Part shown: in pieces, positions 1 through 7,929 of the stretch
Layout of the letters: every line of letters starts with the position of its first letter
Numbering within the stretch: the first letter of the stretch is position 1
Origin: Sneathiella sp.
GTDB taxonomy: Bacteria > Pseudomonadota > Alphaproteobacteria > Sneathiellales > Sneathiellaceae
Assembly (NCBI GenBank): GCA_002706985.1
Contig: PAKP01000060.1
Coordinates: forward strand, 1 to 36,761
Reading direction: 5' to 3'
DNA: 36,761 nucleotides
Notes under the pieces: generated by a model
What the model saw: only the letters and a program-made list of their open reading frames with translations
What the model was told of the DNA's origin: nothing
The model's database searches: none
Position numbers and translations under genes: made by a program

Positions 1-1143
1 AAGCAAGCCGATAACCGTATCTTCATCTTCCACCATACTGGCGATAAGCTCGATATTCTCGCGATAAAGGGCTTCACGCAAATCATCTGGATGAATATCC
101 ATCGGTAATCCGGTTCCACCAGGTAGCAAGTCGACGGCCGCCACTTTCATATAACGGAAATTCCGCTTGCCAAGCTCCCCGAAGTCAAAATCGAGCCGCT
201 CGACATGATCGACCGAGAAATGGAAGCCCATTTTAGCGAGAGTGGACAGTCCCTTCTGGATCGCCTCAGACGCATTGTCGATATCAATTTGCGCAAATTC
301 TAGGATTAGGCTGTCACTTAAATCCTTATTCTGATCAAGAAAATCGACAAACTGTCGAAAGAACGCCGTATCCCGCAAGGTCCGGGCGGATACATTGACA
401 AAAAAACCAATTTCGGAATTCTTTTGGCGTACCCTGCGGATCAGCTGCACACAGCGGATGAGCAAAAGATTATCTATCGTCCCGATAAGTCCGGCGGTTT
501 CCGCAATATTCAGATACTGGCCGGGCGTGATAACTTCTCCTCTCGGCCCGCGAATACGCGAGAAGGCTTCGTAGAAAAGGGTGCGTCTTTGAGGTAGCCG
601 GACGATTGGCTGAAGATAGAGATCAACTTTGTTTTCCTGCAGTCCCGCCCGCACAATTTCCAGAATTTCCGCGTCCCGAGGCATTGTGCCTTCAGATGCC
701 TCGCCGCTGCCTGACGATGCTTCCGTTGTCTCTTCGTGAACTTCCGCATCCGGCGAGAGAACAAACTCCTCTTCCTCTTTCGGCTCCGGCTTTTCATCCG
801 TGGACAGTTGCTTCAGCAGCTTACGGAGGATTTTCATTTCGCTGGCGAAGCTATCCATGTTGCCGTCTTTGCCGGCCAGCCTTCCCAGAATATTGTCGAA
901 CCGGTCCAGACCGGTTTCCGCCATGTCGAGATCGCTGCGCATTTTTTGCAAGTCCCGCTGAAAGCGTGCGCGTTCCACATGACGCATGGTAAAATCATGC
1001 ACCAACGCGCAGATCAGGAAGAACACGCCGCCCGCCCAATACCCGACAACCGGATCAAGCCCCTCGACATAAACCGGCGCCTGCACAGCGATAACAACTG
1101 CCGTCAAAGCATAGGCAATAATGATTACGCTATGATAAAGCAC
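1..1143 (-). CDS. TipF-like membrane protein with degenerate EAL domain (C-terminus cut by window edge)
   Basis: About 381 residues are visible; the stop lies beyond base 1. The start is a GTG at 1143, preceded by AAGGGGG and an in-frame TAA just upstream. Two hydrophobic segments (about residues 4-20 and 32-48) are followed by a predicted coiled coil (about 50-85), a charged linker rich in Glu, and an EAL-type domain from about residue 165. The EAL signature reads EAF, but the metal-binding Asp-Asp-Phe-Gly motif is replaced by SVDHVERL and the ExTE motif by LEFAQ, so phosphodiesterase activity is unlikely. Two membrane helices, a coiled coil and an inactive EAL domain are the layout of Caulobacter TipF, a c-di-GMP receptor that helps place the flagellum. 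Orthology to TipF is inferred from architecture; no flagellar gene is in this window. Confidence 0.75.
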   Translation of the reverse strand, partial: MLYHSVIIIAYALTAVVIAVQAPVYVEGLDPVVGYWAGGVFFLICALVHDFTMRHVERARFQRDLQKMRSDLDMAETGLDRFDNILGRLAGKDGNMDSFASEMKILRKLLKQLSTDEKPEPKEEEEFVLSPDAEVHEETTEASSGSGEASEGTMPRDAEILEIVRAGLQENKVDLYLQPIVRLPQRRTLFYEAFSRIRGPRGEVITPGQYLNIAETAGLIGTIDNLLLIRCVQLIRRVRQKNSEIGFFVNVSARTLRDTAFFRQFVDFLDQNKDLSDSLILEFAQIDIDNASEAIQKGLSTLAKMGFHFSVDHVERLDFDFGELGKRNFRYMKVAAVDLLPGGTGLPMDIHPDDLREALYRENIELIASMVEDEDTVIGLL

Positions 1144-1306
1144 GCGAAAACGATCCCCCTTGAGTTACAGCCGCCAGTTTAGTCAAAATTTTCGGTTTGG
1201 AAAGATAATCTCTGACAGGAAGCCACAAAAGGACTGGCTGCTCCCCTTCCAAGGTTGATATAGTCCGAAGGTTCCCATGCAAGAACTCTAATAAAGAAGA
1301 TGGAAA

Positions 1307-2143
1307 ATGAAAAGATTACAGGACAAGATTGCCATTGTAACCGGTGGCACAAGCGGGATCGGTCTGAGGACAGTCGAAGTCTTTGCTGAAGAAGGCGCGA
1401 AGGTGGTGTTTTCAGGGCGGCGGGAGAAGGAAGGCCAGGAAATTGCGGATCGCCTTGGTGAAAACGTCTCATTTGTTCGGGCGGATGCCAGTGTCGAAGC
1501 AGACATGCAATCCCTTATCATCGGGACAGCTGAGAAATATGGCAAGCTTGATTGTCTGTTTAACAATGCCGGCGGCCCGGCGCCGGTCGGCAGCATAGAA
1601 ACCGTCGACTTTGATCAGGCAATGTCTGCCGTCACTTTGCTTTTCGGCGGCGTTCTGCTCGGCATCAAACATGCGGCCCCGATCATGAAAAAGCAGGGCT
1701 TTGGCAGCATCATCAATAATGGCAGTATCGCCGGTCATCTCGCCGGCTATTCGACGTCTATGGTTTATAGCAGTGCGAAGGCCGCTGTGCTGCAATTAAC
1801 ACGAAGTGCCGCGATGGAACTCGGCGAGAGCAATGTACGCGTCAACTCTATTTCGCCGGGCGCCATTGCGACCGGCATTTTCGGCAAGGCACTTGGCCTG
1901 AAGGGGCAGGCGGCTGAAGATACGGCAAAGGTGGCTAGTGAAGTGCTGTCCCAAGCACAACCCATTCGCCGGGCTGGTCTTCCTGAGGATATTGCCAAGG
2001 CGGCATTATTCCTGGCGTCAGACGATTCCACCTTTGTCAATGCAGCCGACATCCTTGTCGACGGCGGAATGATCGGTGGACGACATTGGTCCGCGCATCA
2101 GGAAAGCGTAAAAAATCTGGGACAGGCGTTTCGCGGAAACTGA
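1307..2143 (+). CDS. SDR-family NAD(P)-dependent oxidoreductase
   Basis: A 278-residue classical short-chain dehydrogenase/reductase. The cofactor-binding TGGTSGIG is at residues 12-19, NNAG at 86-89, catalytic Ser140, and YxxxK at Tyr154/Lys158, followed by SPGAIAT (183-189) in the usual place. An Arg-Arg pair after the second strand (38-39) would favour NADPH over NADH, which is inference. The substrate cannot be told from sequence. The ATG at 1307 is chosen because the family fold begins immediately after it; another ATG at 1300 is out of frame. The gene is transcribed alone, divergent from the EAL gene and convergent with accA, with only 7 bases between the two stops. Confidence 0.92.
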   Translation: MKRLQDKIAIVTGGTSGIGLRTVEVFAEEGAKVVFSGRREKEGQEIADRLGENVSFVRADASVEADMQSLIIGTAEKYGKLDCLFNNAGGPAPVGSIETVDFDQAMSAVTLLFGGVLLGIKHAAPIMKKQGFGSIINNGSIAGHLAGYSTSMVYSSAKAAVLQLTRSAAMELGESNVRVNSISPGAIATGIFGKALGLKGQAAEDTAKVASEVLSQAQPIRRAGLPEDIAKAALFLASDDSTFVNAADILVDGGMIGGRHWSAHQESVKNLGQAFRGN

Positions 2144-2150
2144 CCGAACG

Positions 2151-3107
2151 TCAGTTGCTTTCCAGACGGCCGATGGCAAGGAACTTGCGGCGGCGCTCCT
2201 CCCGGAGTTCCCCCGGTTCCTTCTCCGAAAGGTTGGCCAGTTCCTCCTCGACGGCATCGCCGAGCGAATTGATGGCGGCAGGAACATCCCGCTGCGCCCC
2301 GCCGATGGGCTCTTCCACAATCCGGTCGATGACCTTGAGCCTAAACAAATCCTGCGCCGTGATTTTCATGGCCGTGGCCGCGTCCTGAGCCCTGTCGCGT
2401 GTTTTCCAGAGAATTGCGGCGCAGCCTTCGGGGGAAATGACGGAATAAACCGCATGCGCAAACATCAAGACCTTGTTGGCGCTTGCAAGGGCTACCGCCC
2501 CTCCTGATCCGCCTTCACCAACGATGGAGGCGATCACCGGCACGCGAACATCCAGGCACACCTCGATCGAACGGGCGATGGCTTCCGCCTGTCCGCGCTC
2601 CTCCGCACCGATCCCGGGATAGGCACCGGAGGTGTCGATAAAAGTCAGAATGGGAAGCGAGAAATGATCGGCCATCCGCATCAGGCGTTGTGCCTTGCGG
2701 TACCCTTCTGGCCGGGCCATCCCGAAATTATGACGAAGACGTGTTTCTGTATCCTTGCCCTTCTCGGTGCCGATCACCACGACACTCCGCCCGCGAAACC
2801 GGCCCATCCCGCCTATAATTGCCTTATCATCCGCAAAGGCGCGATCGCCCGCCAGCGGGGTAAAATCCGTAATCAATTGTGCCGTGATATCGCTCAGCTT
2901 CGGGCGATCCACATGCCGGGCGACCTGTGTCTTCTGCCAGGGCGTTAATTTCGTGTAAGTTTGCTCCAGCTGATAGAGCGCTTTCTGGCGGAGCTTCGCA
3001 ATATCTTCTTTGATCTCGATATCACTGCCATCTTCAAGACCCTCAAGCTCGCGTATCTTGCCTTCGAGGTCTGCAATCGGCTTTTCAAAATCAAGAAAAT
3101 TATTCAT
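2151..3107 (-). CDS. accA: Acetyl-CoA carboxylase carboxyltransferase subunit alpha
   Basis: A 318-residue protein (E. coli AccA has 319). It forms the carboxyltransferase with AccD and passes the carboxyl group from biotin-BCCP to acetyl-CoA, giving malonyl-CoA for fatty acid synthesis. The N-terminal helical region (FLDFEKPIADLE) and the crotonase-like core with TFIDTSGAYPG and GEGGSGGA are characteristic. The start is set at the ATG at 3107 (MNNFLDFEKP), which matches the family N-terminus; a GTG at 3125 would add six residues with no family support. The neighbouring malyl-CoA lyase gene lies upstream on the same strand, with an inverted repeat between them. Confidence 0.97.
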   Translation of the reverse strand: MNNFLDFEKPIADLEGKIRELEGLEDGSDIEIKEDIAKLRQKALYQLEQTYTKLTPWQKTQVARHVDRPKLSDITAQLITDFTPLAGDRAFADDKAIIGGMGRFRGRSVVVIGTEKGKDTETRLRHNFGMARPEGYRKAQRLMRMADHFSLPILTFIDTSGAYPGIGAEERGQAEAIARSIEVCLDVRVPVIASIVGEGGSGGAVALASANKVLMFAHAVYSVISPEGCAAILWKTRDRAQDAATAMKITAQDLFRLKVIDRIVEEPIGGAQRDVPAAINSLGDAVEEELANLSEKEPGELREERRRKFLAIGRLESN

Positions 3108-3154
3108 AAAAAGTCCACACTCCACTGTTATCAGTCGTGTGATTATTAAATCGA

Positions 3155-3183
3155 CGGAACGGTTACGTCAATGAACCGTTCCG
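3155..3183 (-). terminator. Inverted repeat between malyl-CoA lyase gene and accA, possible terminator
   Basis: CGGAACGGTT (3155-3164) and AACCGTTCCG (3174-3183) form a perfect 10-bp stem around a 9-base loop. It sits in the 111-base gap after the malyl-CoA lyase stop and before the accA start. There is no clear run of U on either strand after the stem, so it is a weak intrinsic terminator at best; an operator or mRNA-stabilising hairpin is equally possible. Confidence 0.4.
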
Positions 3184-3218
3184 CCGGACATTAAAATTGT
3201 GACTTCCGTATGAACGGA

Positions 3219-4205
3219 TTACTTTTTGGTCCGCGCCTCAATAATATCGGCCTGGGTGACGAGTGCTTCCGCCTGCTTGATGGAGGCGATGTCAATCAGC
3301 CCGCCATCGAGTGCGACGGCGCCGGCGCCTTCTTTCTGTGCTTTTTCCATGGCTTCAAGGATACGGCGGGCCTTGGCAATTTCCTTCTCCGCCGGGGTAA
3401 ATATATCATTGGCCAGCGGAATCTGCTTCGGATGAATGGCCCACTTGCCTTCACAGCCGAGAATTGCCGCCCGGTTGCCGTGAGCAATGTAGCCGTCCGG
3501 ATCGGAGAAGTCACCAAACGGCCCATCTATCGGGCGCAGACCATTTGCCCGCGCCGCAACAACCATGCGGGCAATGGCATAGTGCCACATATCACCCCAA
3601 TGGAAATCACGGGAGCCATCTTCCGCCGGATCGGTCAACACGCCATACAGCGGGTTCGGTCCACCGATAGAGGTTGTCCGCGCCTTTGTTGACGCTGCAT
3701 AATCTGCAACACCGAAATGCAGGCTTTCATTGCGCTTGCTGGCGGCGGCGATCTCGTGAATGTTCTGCATTCCGAGAGCGGTTTCAATAATATGTTCGAA
3801 CCCGATCTTCTTTTTCCGACCCGTCGCCGTTTCGATCTGAGTTACCAGCATATCGAGCGCATAAACATCTGACGCCGTCCCGACCTTCGGGATCATAATA
3901 AGGTCAAGGCGCTCCCCGCCCTGCTCCACCACGTCAACAACATCGCGATACATATAATGTGTATCCAAACCATTGATCCGGACAGACATAACCTTGTCAC
4001 CCCAATCCACATCATGCAGTGCCTCGATGATATTTTTGCGGGCCTGCGCCTTGTCATTCGGTGCCACCGCATCCTCCAGATCGAGGAAAATCGCGTCTGC
4101 ATCGGATTTCGCCGCCTTTTCGAACATATGCGGACTGGAGCCGGGTACGGCAAGTTCACAACGATTAAGGCGCGAAACGCAGGGTTCCGGAACAGTAAAG
4201 CTCAT
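3219..4205 (-). CDS. mcl: L-malyl-CoA / beta-methylmalyl-CoA lyase (HpcH/HpaI-CitE family)
   Basis: A 328-residue lyase. It cleaves L-malyl-CoA to acetyl-CoA and glyoxylate and, in the ethylmalonyl-CoA pathway, beta-methylmalyl-CoA to propionyl-CoA and glyoxylate. Visible hallmarks are LDLEDAVAPNDKAQAR (about 41-56), the CoA-site Arg76 in SVRINGLDT, Glu141 in HIIETALGM and Asp168 in FGVADYAAS as likely Mg2+ ligands, and GPFGDFSD and KWAIHPKQ near the C-terminus. Overall similarity to the Rhodobacter Mcl1/Methylobacterium MclA type is strong as I recall those proteins. The start at ATG 4205 (MSFTVPEP) fits the family; an in-frame GTG at 4214 is an alternative. The propionyl-CoA it would release could feed the methylmalonyl-CoA mutase at 21088-23238. 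Confidence 0.9.
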   Translation of the reverse strand: MSFTVPEPCVSRLNRCELAVPGSSPHMFEKAAKSDADAIFLDLEDAVAPNDKAQARKNIIEALHDVDWGDKVMSVRINGLDTHYMYRDVVDVVEQGGERLDLIMIPKVGTASDVYALDMLVTQIETATGRKKKIGFEHIIETALGMQNIHEIAAASKRNESLHFGVADYAASTKARTTSIGGPNPLYGVLTDPAEDGSRDFHWGDMWHYAIARMVVAARANGLRPIDGPFGDFSDPDGYIAHGNRAAILGCEGKWAIHPKQIPLANDIFTPAEKEIAKARRILEAMEKAQKEGAGAVALDGGLIDIASIKQAEALVTQADIIEARTKK

Positions 4206-4302
4206 GAGGATCACACTTTCTTATTGTCAGGTTTGTGAAAGAATTGAAAGAAAACTGCTTTAGCCGTGACGGAGAGTCAAGTTTTCCGCGCATATTTTTG
4301 AT

Positions 4303-5196
4303 TTAAGCGAGCGGATGATGAGTAGAGACAATCTCCATCAATCGTTTTTGAAGCACATGTGTATAGATCTGTGTCGTCGAAATATCCGCATGTCCCAACA
4401 TCTTTTGCAAACTCCGAAGGTCGGCACCATTCGCTAGCAGATGGCTTGCAAAAGCATGGCGCAAAACATGAGGTGAAACTTTCGCCGGATCGATAGCGGC
4501 CTCAACCGCGAGTTCCTTCAGGAGTTGTCCAAGACGCTGCCGCGTCAGGAAGCCCTGCCCGCCCCGCGACGGATACAGCCATTTCGAATGTTTGCCATCC
4601 GTACAGAAATCCATCCGGAACTCCAGATACTGGTCCAGGGCATCCTTCGCCGTCTGATTTACCGGCACAAGCCGTTCTTTGTTCCCTTTGCCCCGCACGA
4701 TAAGAAACCGATCCTGTTCACGAATAGCGGGATAAGGCAGGGAAACCAGTTCCGAGACCCGAAGGCCGGTGGCGTATAGGAGCTGTAACAGGGAATAAAG
4801 ACGTTTTTTTTCCGGGCTTTCCCCCGCGGCAGCGGCAAGCAGTTTGTCCACTTCTGCCTCTGTCAGATACTTCGGCAGACGGCGGCCGGCACGGGGGCTA
4901 TCGATATTGAGCGATGGATCATCGCGGCGAATATCTTCGCCCAGAAGATAGGAGAAAAACTGACGTATCGCGCTAAGCCGTCGCGCCTGCGTCGTCGCTT
5001 TAAGACCCGTGCCATCCAGGAATTTTATGTAGGCCTGAATATCAGCGGCCGTCACCTTTTTGACATCCTGCCCCCGACGCGCAAGGAATCCGGAAAAATC
5101 CTCAAGATCCCTGCGATAGCTCGCCAATGTGTTTGCCGCCGCTCCTCTCTCTGTCAGCAGCATTTCAAGAAAGCCTTCCAGAATATGGGCAGACAT
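4303..5196 (-). CDS. xerD: Site-specific tyrosine recombinase XerD
   Basis: A 297-residue tyrosine recombinase (E. coli XerD has 298). It has an N-terminal SAM-like DNA-binding domain (about 1-90) and a C-terminal catalytic domain with the full set Arg146, Lys170, His243, Arg246, His269 and nucleophile Tyr278. With XerC it resolves chromosome dimers at dif, and the ETR-type C-terminus ends after VSTHHPLA. The ATG at 5196 is chosen for its family-typical start; it lies one base after the TAA of the upstream secreted-protein gene, suggesting translational coupling. This is the housekeeping recombinase by length and residues, not a phage integrase: no attachment repeats or phage genes surround it. 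Confidence 0.93.
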   Translation of the reverse strand: MSAHILEGFLEMLLTERGAAANTLASYRRDLEDFSGFLARRGQDVKKVTAADIQAYIKFLDGTGLKATTQARRLSAIRQFFSYLLGEDIRRDDPSLNIDSPRAGRRLPKYLTEAEVDKLLAAAAGESPEKKRLYSLLQLLYATGLRVSELVSLPYPAIREQDRFLIVRGKGNKERLVPVNQTAKDALDQYLEFRMDFCTDGKHSKWLYPSRGGQGFLTRQRLGQLLKELAVEAAIDPAKVSPHVLRHAFASHLLANGADLRSLQKMLGHADISTTQIYTHVLQKRLMEIVSTHHPLA

Positions 5197-5197
5197 T

Positions 5198-6997
5198 TTA
5201 AAGATTCCGCGTGATGGCGGCTTCCAATGCAAGTTGGCGGGCTTCTTCAGTCAGTCCGATTTTCTGAAGCGCCGTCAAAACGCTTACAAGCGTTTCGGTC
5301 GACGCAAGGCCCGGCCCCTCTTCCCCCAGCGCCGCCAAGGACAGGGCGATCGTCTCCCCTACCAGTCCGGCATCGGCAGCACGATCAAGGTTCTTCTCTA
5401 TCACCTGATTGGACAAGCCGAACCGCGGCACCTGACCAAGTGCCAATGCGTCCGACCAGAGCTTGTCAGGCACAGGTTCACCGAAGAGTTCGAGAATGCC
5501 CAAATACATTCCGACATTTTCCGATTGCGCCGCATCCTCACCATGATTGAAAACGGCAACATCAAAATTCGCTGCATTCCATTTCGCGATTCCTGTCGTG
5601 CCGGAAATGATCATATAGGCATCTGCCCGCGCAATTTGTCTGCGTGCTGCGTCCCGCTCTTCAAAATTTCCCCGCAGTGCCCCGCGCCGAACTGCGCGTT
5701 CCCAGTTTGTTGTCTCAGTCTCAGCCTTCGATAACAACGAAAGCCGCAGCGCATCCAGCTCGAACTTGTCGCCATACTCAGCCGGAGTGAGATTTGTCAG
5801 CAGCGGGAAAGAAAGACGCGATGCCGTAAAATAGGAGCCATCTCTCTCCCCGGCGGCCCATATCTCACCGACAAGTCGTGCCTTTTCCAGATCAGCATCA
5901 GTCCCAACCGCTTCCCGATAAAGCATTGCGATCTGAGCCAACTCAGTCCTCTCATCCGCATTGTCGCGAAAGGCGCCCTGATTGATTAATCGCCGGAGAA
6001 GCTCCGGCGCAACGCTTCCCATGGTGAGAGACTCATAGGCCGCTACGTACCGGTCATCGACATTCGCTGCCTCATCCATAGCCAGCGCCCACAGAAAGGC
6101 ATGACCCGCGTTCTCTATCGAGGAGAGGGACGGAGACACTCGCGACAGTCTCATCATCGCAAAATGCAACGGGGTCAGTTCCTGATCAGTCTCTGGAAGT
6201 GGCGTGGCACCACCTGCCACCCGATCAAAAAGCGCAAAAAAGAGGGTATCATCTCCTGCCGTTTCATCGAGCAGGTTCAGACCAAGCTCCGCCCGTGCCA
6301 TGTTTCCGGCAACAAGATTGCAAAATATATCTGCCTTGGCCCAGAAACCATCGATACTCGCTTCTTGCTGACCCTCAACTGCTCGGCACGCCTGATCATT
6401 CTGTCCCTGCAGAAGCAGCAATTCAACAGCGATACGGTCAAGAGCAGGCGTCATGCCGGAAGCCGGCATACGGCTGACCAGCTCAGTAGCATCCGTTACC
6501 AGTCCGGCTTCAACGAGTTTTTCAAGACGCAACCTGATCAGGTCAGTCGGATTTTCCGTTCCCTGTGGAATAACCGCAGCCGTCAGCAATAACCGGCGGA
6601 ACAGGCGCTGCATCTCGGGAGATGCTGATGATACCGGCAAATTCTGCAAAAGCGTTATGACCCGCTCCGGTGCGGTGCCGTCCCACATGTCCGGCCCCAG
6701 CCCACCGCTTGCGCTCGTCAGTGTTCCGATGGAAGCAGGATCAAGCCCGCCAAGGGATTGTACGACCACGGAGCCATCGATCCGGGTTCCTTCTATAACT
6801 TTTTTTTGCGACGGCGGCGTTAATGTCGGATTTGAGGCCGGCGCCGTTTCAGTCTGCTGAGTATTCGTCGATTGCCCGAGCGGCGGGACGAGACTACGCG
6901 GCTTATCCTGCGCCTGCGCAACTGAGAAAGAGACGGCCAGAGAGGCGAAAAGCCCACCGACAATCCAGCGGGGAATGCTAATTCGGGAACTGATCAT
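5198..6997 (-). CDS. Conserved secreted helical-repeat-like protein of unknown function
   Basis: A 599-residue protein with a signal peptide: basic start (RISIPR), hydrophobic core (about 11-26) and an AQA cleavage site near residue 29. A Pro/Thr/Gln-rich linker follows (about 30-70), then a long Ala/Leu-rich region that reads as paired helices, resembling TPR or Sel1-like solenoids without a clear consensus. No catalytic motif is visible. The ATG at 6997 has AAAAGG nine bases upstream; a TTG at 7015 would add six residues. The start overlaps the small membrane-protein gene by 20 bases, and the stop lies one base before xerD, so the three appear co-transcribed. Genes of this kind next to aroK occur in related alphaproteobacteria, sometimes under a misleading 'antifreeze' label (from memory). 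Confidence 0.8.
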   Translation of the reverse strand: MISSRISIPRWIVGGLFASLAVSFSVAQAQDKPRSLVPPLGQSTNTQQTETAPASNPTLTPPSQKKVIEGTRIDGSVVVQSLGGLDPASIGTLTSASGGLGPDMWDGTAPERVITLLQNLPVSSASPEMQRLFRRLLLTAAVIPQGTENPTDLIRLRLEKLVEAGLVTDATELVSRMPASGMTPALDRIAVELLLLQGQNDQACRAVEGQQEASIDGFWAKADIFCNLVAGNMARAELGLNLLDETAGDDTLFFALFDRVAGGATPLPETDQELTPLHFAMMRLSRVSPSLSSIENAGHAFLWALAMDEAANVDDRYVAAYESLTMGSVAPELLRRLINQGAFRDNADERTELAQIAMLYREAVGTDADLEKARLVGEIWAAGERDGSYFTASRLSFPLLTNLTPAEYGDKFELDALRLSLLSKAETETTNWERAVRRGALRGNFEERDAARRQIARADAYMIISGTTGIAKWNAANFDVAVFNHGEDAAQSENVGMYLGILELFGEPVPDKLWSDALALGQVPRFGLSNQVIEKNLDRAADAGLVGETIALSLAALGEEGPGLASTETLVSVLTALQKIGLTEEARQLALEAAITRNL

Positions 6998-7118
6998 TCG
7001 GGATAACCTTTTCAACTTTCACCGACGGCGCGGGAATATCCCATGCCGAGAGGAAAACGCCACCGCCGATTACTACGGCAGCCACCAAAAAAAGCAGAAA
7101 AAGGGAAAATTTAGACAT
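6978..7118 (-). CDS. Small single-pass membrane protein, 46 residues, unknown function
   Basis: A short ORF from the ATG at 7118 to the TAG at 6978. Residues 4-24 form one hydrophobic segment (FSLFLLFLVAAVVIGGG), followed by SAWDIPAPSVKVEKVIPND and QFPN. The WDIPAP...VEKVIP tail is a pattern I recall from short proteins at this locus in other alphaproteobacteria. The next gene, for the secreted protein, starts inside it (20-base overlap, different frame), and its ribosome site lies within the small ORF, so the two are probably coupled. The orientation suggests an N-terminal anchor with a short periplasmic tail. The function is unknown; assembly with the secreted protein is an inference from overlap only. 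Confidence 0.72.
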   Translation of the reverse strand: MSKFSLFLLFLVAAVVIGGGVFLSAWDIPAPSVKVEKVIPNDQFPN

Positions 7119-7326
7119 CTTCGATCACTATATCCAAAATCCGATCACCATAATTTGGTGTATACGGGGTAAAACTATTGCTATTTAGAACGCTAAGCTG
7201 CGATTATACAGAAAATTTGGCTTTATTGATTAGCACGGTTCGGCGAAATACATCAATAACCTTCGGGAAAGATATTGTCGGCTTCCCCGTAAATGGGAAT
7301 TCGCCAGACCGTTGAAAAGTGGCAGA

Positions 7327-7929
7327 ATGAACAGGATACAAAATACCGGCGCGGATGAAACCGCTGCGGCTATTGACTTGAAGGCGCGGCCCATCGTGCT
7401 GGTGGGTCTTATGGGAGCAGGAAAGAGTTCGATCGGGCGCCGCCTTGCAAGCCAGCTGGGCTTGCCTTTCAAGGATGCCGATGCGGAAATCGAGGCCGCA
7501 TCCAATCTGACAGTCGCGGAATTTTTCGACATTCATGGCGAAGCAGCCTTCCGGGAGGGAGAGCGTAAAGTCATTGCCCGCCTGCTGAAAGAACCGCGCC
7601 ATGTACTGGCGACAGGCGGCGGCGCCTTCATGGATAAGAAAACGCGCGCATTAATTGCTAAAAAGGGCTGTTCAATTTGGTTGCGCGCAGAGCTCGATGT
7701 CATTTATAAGCGCTGCATGAAACGCAATAATCGGCCGCTTTTGAAAACCGGCAACCCGAAAGCCACATTGAAAAAACTGAAGGACGAACGTTATCCCGTT
7801 TATGCGGAGGCGGATATCACGGTTGATAGTGGTGACGGCCCCCATGAAATTGTGGTGGACAAGATTATTGCGGCGCTCGCGGCACTGGAAGAACCACCGT
7901 CAACTCTATATAAAGCTAACAAAAAATGA
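7327..7929 (+). CDS. aroK: Shikimate kinase
   Basis: A 200-residue kinase that phosphorylates shikimate to shikimate-3-phosphate in chorismate synthesis. The P-loop GLMGAGKSS is at 27-35, the shikimate-binding acidic pair is in KDADAE (49-54), the REGERKV helix and LATGGGAF loop follow, and the lid Arg is in RNNRPLL. The ATG at 7327 is chosen; a TTG at 7312 is in frame but adds nothing conserved. The first 20 residues are an extension seen in many alphaproteobacterial AroK proteins. The stop overlaps the aroB start (ATGA), so the two are translationally coupled. The gene diverges from the small membrane protein across a 208-base gap. Confidence 0.95.
   Translation: MNRIQNTGADETAAAIDLKARPIVLVGLMGAGKSSIGRRLASQLGLPFKDADAEIEAASNLTVAEFFDIHGEAAFREGERKVIARLLKEPRHVLATGGGAFMDKKTRALIAKKGCSIWLRAELDVIYKRCMKRNNRPLLKTGNPKATLKKLKDERYPVYAEADITVDSGDGPHEIVVDKIIAALAALEEPPSTLYKANKK

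Noticed and set aside
4303..5196. Tyrosine recombinase as sign of a mobile element
   Set aside because: Length, residues and chromosomal neighbours are those of housekeeping XerD; no attachment repeats, tRNA or phage genes are nearby.
7146..7160. CACCA-N5-TGGTG dyad in the gap ahead of aroK and the small membrane-protein gene
   Set aside because: Arms of five bases are too short to distinguish from chance without conservation.
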